The notes under the pieces: generated by a model
The model's database searches: none
What the model was told of the DNA's origin: nothing
Seen by the model: the letters and a program-made list of their open reading frames with translations, nothing else
Made by a program: the position numbers and the translations under genes
DNA from: CAVRZY01 sp963725415
GTDB lineage: Bacteria; Acidobacteriota; Terriglobia; Bryobacterales; Bryobacteraceae
Assembly (NCBI GenBank): GCA_963725415.1
Contig: CAVRZY010000244.1
Location: 1-28,746 of the forward strand
DNA length: 28,746 nt
Reading direction: 5' to 3'
Part shown: piece after piece, positions 20,701 to 28,746 of the stretch
Numbering within the stretch: the stretch's first letter is position 1
Layout: each line of letters begins with the position of its first letter

Positions 20701-22077
20701 ATGGACTCAATCTTGGCCCTCCACAGGCTGCACTTCGGCTTCACCATCACCTTTCATTACCTGTTCGCGCAGCTCAGCATGGGCCTGGCGCTGCTGATCT
20801 TCATCCTGAAGACCATGGCCCTGCGCACCGGCGACGAGCACTACAACCACGCCGCTCGTTTCTGGATCAAGATCTTCGCCATCAGCTTCGCCATGGGCGT
20901 GGTCACCGGCATCCCGATGGAATTCCAGTTCGGCACCAACTGGGCCCGCTTCTCGAAGGCTGCCGGCGGCGTCATCGGGCAGACCCTGGCTATGGAGGGC
21001 GTCTTCTCCTTCTTCCTCGAATCCGTCTTCCTGGGCCTGCTACTGTTCGGCGAGAGGCGCCTGGGCATCAGAGGCCACTGGTTGATTTCCCTGCTGATGT
21101 TCGTCGGCACCTGGCTGTCAGGCTTCTTCATCCTGGCCACCAATGCTTGGATGCAGCACCCGGTCGGCTACAAGCTGGGCGCCCACGGGGAGGCCCTGCT
21201 CGACAGCTTCTGGGCGCTGCTCCTCAACCCCTGGCTGCTGTGGATGTTCCTGCACAACATGATCGGCGCCGTGGTCACCGCCAGCTTCGTCATGGCGGGC
21301 GTCGGCGCCTTCTACCTGCTGGTTCGCAAACACGAGGAGTACGCGCGCACCTTCGTGCGGCTTGGGGTCATCGCCGGCTGCGCCGCCTCCATCCTGATGT
21401 TGTTCCCCACCGGCGACGGCCAGGGGAAGAACGTCGCTCATCACCAGCCCGCCGCCCTCGCCGGGATGGAAGGGCTTTTCGAAACCACTCGCGGTGCGCC
21501 CCTGGCCATCATGGGCCAGCCGGATACCGAGAAACGCCAGCTCGACAACCCCGCCCTCACCCCTCGCTTGCTGAGTTTTCTCACCTATCAACGTTGGGAG
21601 GCGGAGGTTAAAGGGCTGGATGCGTTTCCCAAGGAAAACTGGCCGGACAACATCCCGCTGCTCTACTACAGCTACCACATCATGGCCGGACTCGGCACCA
21701 TCTTCATCGCCGCCATGGTGTTGGCGGCTTGGAAACTGCGAAAGGGCCGGCTCTATGAATCTCGGCCTTATCTGTGGGCCCTGATGCTGCTGATGCCCTT
21801 CCCTTTCATCGCCAACACCGCCGGCTGGATGACCGCCGAGTTGGGGCGCCAGCCCTGGCTGATTTACGGCGTCATGCGGACCAGTACAGGCGCTTCCATG
21901 CAAGTCTCCTCGGGGAACACCCTGTTCACTTTGCTCGGCTTCATGGGGATGTACACGCTACTGTCGATCCTGTTCCTGTTCCTCACCTACCGTGAGCTCG
22001 ACCACGGCCCGGAACCGGCGGAGGTGCTCCTCGAGCCGGGAAGGCTGCACGGCGGAGAAAGGACCCCGGTGGAGTAA
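20701..22077 (+). CDS. cydA: Cytochrome bd ubiquinol oxidase subunit I
   Basis: A 458-residue membrane protein. Haem ligands expected from E. coli CydA are present: His19 (FHYLFAQ), a His in WMFLHNM for His186 and a Met in YHIMAGLG for Met393; the proton-path glutamates in AMEGVFSFFLES and the GRQPW signature are also there. Position 391 (Arg in E. coli) is His here (YHIM). The Q-loop is short. CydAB oxidises quinol and reduces oxygen with high affinity, without pumping protons, and helps under low oxygen or oxidative stress. Followed after 10 bases by cydB. Confidence 0.95.
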   Translation: MDSILALHRLHFGFTITFHYLFAQLSMGLALLIFILKTMALRTGDEHYNHAARFWIKIFAISFAMGVVTGIPMEFQFGTNWARFSKAAGGVIGQTLAMEGVFSFFLESVFLGLLLFGERRLGIRGHWLISLLMFVGTWLSGFFILATNAWMQHPVGYKLGAHGEALLDSFWALLLNPWLLWMFLHNMIGAVVTASFVMAGVGAFYLLVRKHEEYARTFVRLGVIAGCAASILMLFPTGDGQGKNVAHHQPAALAGMEGLFETTRGAPLAIMGQPDTEKRQLDNPALTPRLLSFLTYQRWEAEVKGLDAFPKENWPDNIPLLYYSYHIMAGLGTIFIAAMVLAAWKLRKGRLYESRPYLWALMLLMPFPFIANTAGWMTAELGRQPWLIYGVMRTSTGASMQVSSGNTLFTLLGFMGMYTLLSILFLFLTYRELDHGPEPAEVLLEPGRLHGGERTPVE

Positions 22078-22087
22078 GGAGAAACCC

Positions 22088-23128
22088 ATGGAAACGGTCT
22101 GGTTTTGCCTGGTCGCCGCCATGATGGCTGCCTATGTCATTCTGGATGGCTTCGACCTGGGCGTTGGCATCGTGCACTTCTGCGTGGGCCGCACCGAATC
22201 CCAGCGGCGCCACATCCTCCGCAGCATCGGCCCGGTCTGGGACGGCAACGAGGTTTGGCTGATTGCCGCCGGCGGCACCCTCTATTTCGCCTTCCCCGGC
22301 CTCTACGCCTCCAGCTTCAGCGGCCTTTACCTGGCCCTGATGATTGCGCTGTGGCTGCTGATCCTGCGCGGCCTCTCGATCGAGTTCCGCAACCACATCC
22401 ACAATCCGGTCTGGAAGCCCTTCTGGGACGCCGTGTTCACCGGGGCCAGCGCGCTACTAGCCCTGGTCTTCGGGATCGCGGCGGGCAACGTCGTCCGCGG
22501 CGTCCCCCTGGACGCCTCCGGGTACTTCTTCCTGCCGCTGTGGACCGACTTCCGGCTCGGCAGAGAGGTTGGCATTCTGGACTGGTACACCATCCTAGTC
22601 GGCCTTCTCGCCTTTCTCACCCTTACCCAGCACGGCGCTTTGTGGGTGGCGCTGAAGACCGAGGATGTCCTCCGGCAGCGTGCCCAACGGGTGGCCGCCT
22701 TCGCCTGGCTGGGCGTCGCCGGCCTCACACTGATCATCACCGGCCTGACTTTGCGCATTCAGCCGCAGGTTTCCGCCAACCTGAACGGGCACCCCTGGGG
22801 CTACCTCTTCCCCGCCCTGGCCCTGGCCGGCCTGCTGGGGACCTTGCGTTCCCTCACCCGAGGCAAGGACCTGAAAGCTTTCCTCTCCTCCTGCGCCTAC
22901 ATTGCCGGGATGCTTTCCAGCGCCGCTTTCGGTCTGTTCCCTTACGTCCTGCCTTCCAACATCGATCCCCGGCTGGGACTGACGATCTATAACACCGCCA
23001 CCACTCGCTACGGGCTCCTGGTGGGCCTGGCCTGGTGGATTCCCGGCATGCTCCTGGTGCTGGGTTACTTCGTTTTCGCTTACCGCCACTTCGCCGGAAA
23101 AGTGGAGCCGGAAAAAGAGGGTTACTGA
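22088..23128 (+). CDS. cydB: Cytochrome bd ubiquinol oxidase subunit II
   Basis: A 346-residue protein with about eight to nine membrane helices. CydB motifs: AAYVILDGFDLGVGIV, RSIGPVWDGNEVWLIAAGGTLYFAFP, RGLSIEFRNH, and ATTRYGLLVGLAWWIPGMLLVLGYFVFAYRHF-type C-terminal helices. It forms the heterodimer with CydA. The ATG at 22088 is preceded by AAGGAG. A small CydX-type subunit was looked for after it and not found; the sulfatase start follows within 3 bases of the stop. Confidence 0.95.
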   Translation: METVWFCLVAAMMAAYVILDGFDLGVGIVHFCVGRTESQRRHILRSIGPVWDGNEVWLIAAGGTLYFAFPGLYASSFSGLYLALMIALWLLILRGLSIEFRNHIHNPVWKPFWDAVFTGASALLALVFGIAAGNVVRGVPLDASGYFFLPLWTDFRLGREVGILDWYTILVGLLAFLTLTQHGALWVALKTEDVLRQRAQRVAAFAWLGVAGLTLIITGLTLRIQPQVSANLNGHPWGYLFPALALAGLLGTLRSLTRGKDLKAFLSSCAYIAGMLSSAAFGLFPYVLPSNIDPRLGLTIYNTATTRYGLLVGLAWWIPGMLLVLGYFVFAYRHFAGKVEPEKEGY

Positions 23129-23130
23129 TT

Positions 23131-24617
<1,487 letters not shown>

Positions 24618-24644
24618 GTGACTAACCATGGCTCCGGCGAAGAT

Positions 24645-24746
24645 GTGGCGCGGGCTTCAGCCTGCCGCGTCGAGACTCGTCTCGACGCCCGGAACAGCAC
24701 GTCTCGGCACGAGTGCCGAGACGGCAGCCTGGAGAGGCTGCGCCAC
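24645..24746. repeat. Composite hairpin cluster between sulfatase and ald
   Basis: An outer stem GTGGCGC (24645-24651) / GCGCCAC (24740-24746) encloses three hairpins: a perfect 22-base palindrome at 24667-24688 (loop CTCG), a 9-bp stem at 24701-24722 (loop CGAG) and a 7-bp stem at 24724-24741 (loop GGAG). The CTCG and CGAG loops are complementary. No convincing coding potential. It lies just upstream of the alanine dehydrogenase gene; the hairpin core is shared with 8511-8532. Confidence 0.75.
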
Positions 24747-24832
24747 AAGGTCAACAGTGCGCTCGGGACTGCGCACGGGGAGACGACATCTCCGGGGCTA
24801 AAGTCTAATAGCTGTTTGTGACGAGGTGTTCC

Positions 24833-25984
24833 ATGAACGTAGGTGTTCTTCGAGAAGAAGGAGTTCTGGACCGGCGGGTGGCGCTCACGCCGCCGGTGGT
24901 GCGCCAATTGGTCGAGCGCGGCAACACGGTCTGGGTGGAGACCGGCGCCGGCGAGGGAGCCATGTTCCCGGATGCCGAGTACATCCGGGCCGGAGCCAGC
25001 ATCGCCTACTCGCCCGCCGAAGTCATCCGCCGCTCCGAGCTGGTGGTCAAGATTTCGGTTCCCAGCCTGAAGCATCTGGACCTCAGCCCGGGCGGGACAA
25101 CCCTGATGGCCTTCTTCCACCTGGCCGTCGCCGGTCCGGCCTTCTTCCAAAGGTTGATGGATCATTCCATCACGGCTATCGGCTGGGAAATCATCGAGAC
25201 CGCCGACGGCCGCCTGCCGGTGCTGGCGACGGCCAGCGAGATCGCCGGCCGGGCCACCATTCCCCTGGCCGCTCACCTGCTGCGCTCCAGCTCCGGCGGC
25301 CGCGGCATCCTCTTGGGCGGCAGCCCGGGCGTTCCGCCTGCCCACGTCGTGGTGTTGGGCGCCGGCGTGGTGGGGACCTGGGCGGCGCGCACCGCTATCG
25401 GCGCCGGCGCTCGGGTCACTGTGCTGGATATCGACAGCGAGAAGCTGCGCCGCCTCATCGAGCATGTCCCCCATGTGGCCACGGCCCTGGCCGATCCCGA
25501 CTCGATCGCCTCGGCAGTGGCCTCCGCCGACGTGGTCATCGGGGCGGTGCTGGTGGCCGGCGCCAAGACCCCGCACCTGGTCAGCAAACACATGGTCGAG
25601 GTCATGCGGCCCGGTTCGGTGATCATTGATGTGGCCATCGACCAGGGCGGCTGCGTTGAGACCAGCCATCCCACCACCATCGCCCAGCCTACCTTCATGC
25701 ACCACGGCGTGGTGCATTATTGCGTTCCCACCCTCACTGCCGATGTGGGACGCAGCACCAGCATTGCCTTGGCCCAGGCCATGATGCCCTACCTGATCCG
25801 GATTACCGGCCAGGGTGTCGCAGGCGCCCTCCGCAACTGCCCCGAGCTGGCGCGCGGCGTCTACACCTATCGCGGCGCCTGCGTACACGCCAAGCTGGCC
25901 GGCGCCTGGAAGTTGCCGCATCGCGAGCTGGCCGAAGCCTTGAGCGAGGCGGCCGCGCCTCCACAGGCCACCGCCCAAGGATGA
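24833..25984 (+). CDS. ald: Alanine dehydrogenase
   Basis: This 383-residue protein has the catalytic residues of the family: Arg15 (DRRVALTP), Lys73 (VVKIS) and His96 (FFHLA). The NAD-binding motif is VVVLGAGVVGTWAART with LDID after it, and the signature VIGAVLVAGAKTPHLVSKHMVEVMRPGSVIIDVAIDQGGCVET is split across 245-285. It interconverts alanine and pyruvate plus ammonia with NAD(H), useful for redox balance under oxygen limitation. GAGGTG just before ATG 24833 selects this start over the GTG at 24818. The CoA-transferase starts 7 bases after its stop, so the two are probably co-transcribed. Confidence 0.93.
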   Translation: MNVGVLREEGVLDRRVALTPPVVRQLVERGNTVWVETGAGEGAMFPDAEYIRAGASIAYSPAEVIRRSELVVKISVPSLKHLDLSPGGTTLMAFFHLAVAGPAFFQRLMDHSITAIGWEIIETADGRLPVLATASEIAGRATIPLAAHLLRSSSGGRGILLGGSPGVPPAHVVVLGAGVVGTWAARTAIGAGARVTVLDIDSEKLRRLIEHVPHVATALADPDSIASAVASADVVIGAVLVAGAKTPHLVSKHMVEVMRPGSVIIDVAIDQGGCVETSHPTTIAQPTFMHHGVVHYCVPTLTADVGRSTSIALAQAMMPYLIRITGQGVAGALRNCPELARGVYTYRGACVHAKLAGAWKLPHRELAEALSEAAAPPQATAQG

Positions 25985-25991
25985 GTGCCCT

Positions 25992-27311
25992 ATGCGCTGG
26001 ACAGAACATTACCGCTCGAAAATCAGAACCGCCGAGGAAGCCCTACAGGTGGTCAAGTCCGGCGACCGGGTCTCGATCCACCAGGGTTGCTCCGAACCCG
26101 AGGACCTGGTCCGCGCCATGCTCAAGCGCGCTCCCGAGCTGCGCGATGTCGAAGTCGTCCACATGGCCACCATGGGCAGCGCCGACTACACCCGCCCCGA
26201 ATACCAGGGCCACTTTCGACACGCTGCCTTCTTCATCGGCGCTAATGTTCGCCAGGCGGTGCAGGAAGGGCGCGCGGATTTCATCCCCATCTTCTTAGGC
26301 GAGATCGAAGGGCTTTTCAAAAGCGGCGCCATGCCGCTGGACGTGGCCCTGGTCCAGTGCACACCGCCCGACGACTACGGATTCATGAGCCTGGGAGCGG
26401 GCGTCGATATCACCCTCACCGCCGCGCAATACGCCAAGCACGTCATCGTCGAAGTCAACGATCAAGTCCCCCGCACCCTGGGCGACTGCTTTCTGCACGT
26501 CAGCAAAGCCGACGCCATCGTCGAGACCTCGCACCCCCTGGCCGAATACAAGCAGGCCGAGGTCACCGATGTCCACCGCGCCATCGCGCGCCATGTTGCC
26601 AACCTGATCCCCAACGGCGCTACCGTGCAAATGGGTATCGGCGAGATCCCCGAGGCCGTCCTGGGCGCGCTCCGCGATCACCAGGACCTGGGCGTGCATT
26701 CCGAGATGGTTCCTGACGGCATCATCGAGCTGATTCAGACCGGCGTGGTCAATAACGAGAAGAAGACCATTCATCCTCACAAGGTGATTACCGCCTTCGT
26801 TCTGGGCACCAAGCCGCTGTTCGACTTCCTCCACAACAACCCGATTTTCGAGTTCCACCCCACCGCCTACACCAACGACCCGTTCATCATCGCCCAGAAC
26901 GACCGCATGGTGGCCATCAACTCGGCGCTGGAGATCGATCTCTCCGGCCAGGTCTGCGCGGATTCGATTGGGCATTTGCCTTACAGCGGCATCGGCGGGC
27001 AGGTGGATTTCATTCGCGGCGCGGCGCGCTCGAAAGGCGGCATTCCCATCATTGCCCTGGCTTCTACGGCCCGAGGCGGAACGGTTTCGCGCATCACCCC
27101 GGCGCTCAGGACCGGCGCCGGCGTAGTGACCTCGCGCGGCGACGTGCACTACGTGGTCACCGAGCACGGCATGGCCTACCTGCATGGCAAGACCCTCCGC
27201 CAGCGGGCCGAGGCCCTCATCCAGATCGCCCAGCCTGAGTTCCGCGACGAGTTGACCCAGGCGGCGCGAAAACTGGGGATCCTGGACCGGGGGGCGGTCC
27301 CGATTGGGTGA
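25992..27311 (+). CDS. Acetyl-CoA hydrolase/transferase family CoA-transferase
   Basis: A 439-residue protein resembling 4-hydroxybutyrate CoA-transferase and related acyl-CoA:acetate CoA-transferases. The catalytic Glu is Glu238 in LGVHSEMVPDG, the same number as in the clostridial enzyme; MGIGEIPEAVL (214-224) and SGIGGQVDFIRGA are CoA- and oxyanion-site motifs. It moves CoA between acetyl-CoA and another carboxylic acid and could take part in fermentation or in acid assimilation. The preferred acid cannot be read from sequence. Probably in one operon with ald. Confidence 0.9.
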   Translation: MRWTEHYRSKIRTAEEALQVVKSGDRVSIHQGCSEPEDLVRAMLKRAPELRDVEVVHMATMGSADYTRPEYQGHFRHAAFFIGANVRQAVQEGRADFIPIFLGEIEGLFKSGAMPLDVALVQCTPPDDYGFMSLGAGVDITLTAAQYAKHVIVEVNDQVPRTLGDCFLHVSKADAIVETSHPLAEYKQAEVTDVHRAIARHVANLIPNGATVQMGIGEIPEAVLGALRDHQDLGVHSEMVPDGIIELIQTGVVNNEKKTIHPHKVITAFVLGTKPLFDFLHNNPIFEFHPTAYTNDPFIIAQNDRMVAINSALEIDLSGQVCADSIGHLPYSGIGGQVDFIRGAARSKGGIPIIALASTARGGTVSRITPALRTGAGVVTSRGDVHYVVTEHGMAYLHGKTLRQRAEALIQIAQPEFRDELTQAARKLGILDRGAVPIG

Positions 27312-27343
27312 AATGACGCGGTATTCCGCTATGGCGGACTGCA

Positions 27344-28746
27344 ATGCCTAGGCTTCCCCGTGGCAGTTGGATTGCTCCGCAGTTCGCCGTGGGATCTTGT
27401 GTGCCCATTCTCTGCCTGCTCGGGTTCGCGCTCAGCTTCGCCTCCGCCCAGCAGCCCAAGCCCTTGCCCGGCTCGGAGGAATGCGCCGGCTGCCACGAGA
27501 CCGGACGCCGCACCGGCAAACGCGAGCCGGGCATGCCGCCCCCCTTCGATGCCGCGGCCCTGCGCGCCTCGCCGCACGCCGGCCTCGAGTGCAACAACTG
27601 TCACAACACCGGCAAGACCACACCGCATCCCGAGAAACTGCCCCCCGTAGACTGCGGGAGCTGCCACGCAGATCAGCAGAGCCAGTACGCCGAGAGCCTC
27701 CACGGACGGGCGGCCCAGCGCGGCGACCGCCTGGCCCCGAGCTGCAAGCAGTGCCACGGAACCCACAACATCCTGCGCGCCTCGGACCCCCGCTCGCCCA
27801 CCTCGACCATGGAAATCCCCCGGCTGTGCGGCCAGTGCCACCACGAGGGCTCTCCCGTCCAGTTGACCCACGACATCCCGCAGTCCCGCATCCTGGAGAA
27901 TTACACCGAAAGCATCCACGGTGAAGGACTGTTCCGCCGCGGCCTCACCGTGACCGCGGTGTGCAGCAGTTGTCACACCTCGCATTTCGTTCTGCCGCAC
28001 ACCGACCCGCGCTCCTCGATCGCCAAGCAGAACATCGCCCGCACCTGCACGCGCTGCCACGCCCGCATCGAGGAAGTCCACCAGAAGGTAATTCGCGGCG
28101 AGCTGTGGGAGAAGCAGCCCCACCTTATCCCGGCCTGCGTCGATTGCCACGAGCCGCACAAGGTGAGGCGGGTGCTCTACCCGCAGGGCATGTCGGACCG
28201 GGACTGTCAGCGCTGCCACGGCGATCCGAACCTGAAGGTGACGCGGGGCGGCAAGACCATCTCACTGTTCGTCAACCAGGCGGAGCTGGAAGAGGTCGCG
28301 CCATGCCCGCAAGTCCTGCGTGCAGTGTCACACCGGCGGCACGCCCTCGCACGCACGGCCGTGCTCGACGATGACGCCGAAGGTGGATTGCTCGATCTGC
28401 CACGCCGAGGTGGTCGGCCAGTACCGCGAGAGCACGCACGGTACGCTGGTCGCCCAGGGCAATCCGGACGCCCCCGCCTGCCAGGACTGCCATGGCAGCA
28501 GCCACTCCGTCCAGACCAAGAACGACTCCGGCGCGCCCACCTACTCCAGGAACGTGCCGGCGCTATGCGCCAGGTGCCACCAAGCCGGCCAGAAGGCCGC
28601 GGTGCGCTACGTCAACCACACCGGCAAGCAACTCGACGTGGTCGAGCACTACACCGAGAGCATCCACGGCAAGGGCCTGCTCCAGAGCGGGCTGACGGTG
28701 ACCGCTGATTGCGCCGACTGCCACACCGCGCACCGCGAGCTGCCCA
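27344..28746 (+). CDS. Multiheme c-type cytochrome, at least 14 haems (partial, frameshifted)
   Basis: A signal peptide (to about residue 36, SFASAQQ) leads to nine CxxCH motifs in the first frame (CAGCH, CNNCH, CGSCH, CKQCH, CGQCH, CSSCH, CTRCH, CVDCH, CQRCH). Near GG 28294-28295 the frame shifts by one extra base (AELEE then SRHARKSCVQCH), giving five more (CVQCH, CSICH, CQDCH, CARCH, CADCH) before the window ends. Haems 3-6 and 11-14 lie in matching sequence, so the protein contains an eight-haem repeat. The motif YxESxHG recurs four times. Such proteins carry electrons in the periplasm or at the surface. It follows the CoA-transferase by 32 bases. Confidence 0.88.

Noticed and set aside
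24618..24821. 67-codon frame over the hairpin cluster
   Set aside because: It translates palindromic repeat DNA; no ribosome site or family.

Overview
The window looks like a chromosomal segment of a high-GC, Gram-negative soil-type bacterium, most likely an acidobacterium of the Solibacter/Bryobacter kind. The pointers are an Oar-like TonB-dependent receptor with an N-terminal carboxypeptidase-regulatory domain, a PEP-CTERM protein, a Tat-exported sugar isomerase-like protein, a Tat-exported sulfatase, BamD and YajQ genes, and hairpin-rich intergenic repeats. The taxon is inferred from gene content only; no rRNA is present.

Layout. (1) 1-2101: a tRNA-Arg(CCG) gene is followed 1.9 kb later by a second copy of its 3' end. 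The DNA between them carries a PEP-CTERM gene and an Mrr restriction endonuclease gene with an internal deletion, and looks like the remnant of an island integrated at the tRNA. (2) 2313-8416: a large outer-membrane receptor (+) converges on a leftward cluster of an AI-2E-type permease (frameshifted), a TIM-barrel isomerase-like protein and a membrane-anchored protein. (3) 8545-10460: ruvX-mltG and one or two small genes (+). (4) 10528-14383: leftward genes for an SDR oxidoreductase (frameshifted), a DUF47/PhoU-like protein and ttcA. An insertion sequence (about 12073-13607) sits inside the last codons of ttcA and separates ttcA from the DUF47 gene. (5) 14403-18519: a rightward housekeeping run of rsmB, rpe, bamD (frameshifted), a response regulator and yajQ. 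(6) 18570-20350: leftward genes for a degenerate receiver protein, a zinc-binding anti-sigma factor and an ECF sigma factor. (7) 20500-28746: a truncated TolC-like start, cydA-cydB (cytochrome bd oxidase), a sulfatase broken by about seven frameshifts, alanine dehydrogenase, a CoA-transferase, and a multiheme cytochrome c with at least 14 haem motifs that runs off the end.

How the parts fit. The right third is a redox and fermentation region: bd oxidase for low oxygen, alanine dehydrogenase for NADH/pyruvate/alanine balance, an acyl-CoA transferase, and a large periplasmic or extracellular electron-carrying cytochrome. The middle is conserved tRNA/rRNA modification and envelope assembly. Accessory events are visible at base resolution: tRNA-end duplication, insertion into the ttcA stop region, deletion inside mrr, and loss of all but the start of a TolC gene. 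Three kinds of intergenic hairpin repeat occur.

Caveat: single-base indels break five genes (one each in AI-2E, SDR, bamD and the cytochrome; about seven in the sulfatase). Protein similarity continues cleanly in the new frame each time, so sequencing or assembly error is a serious alternative to real gene decay.
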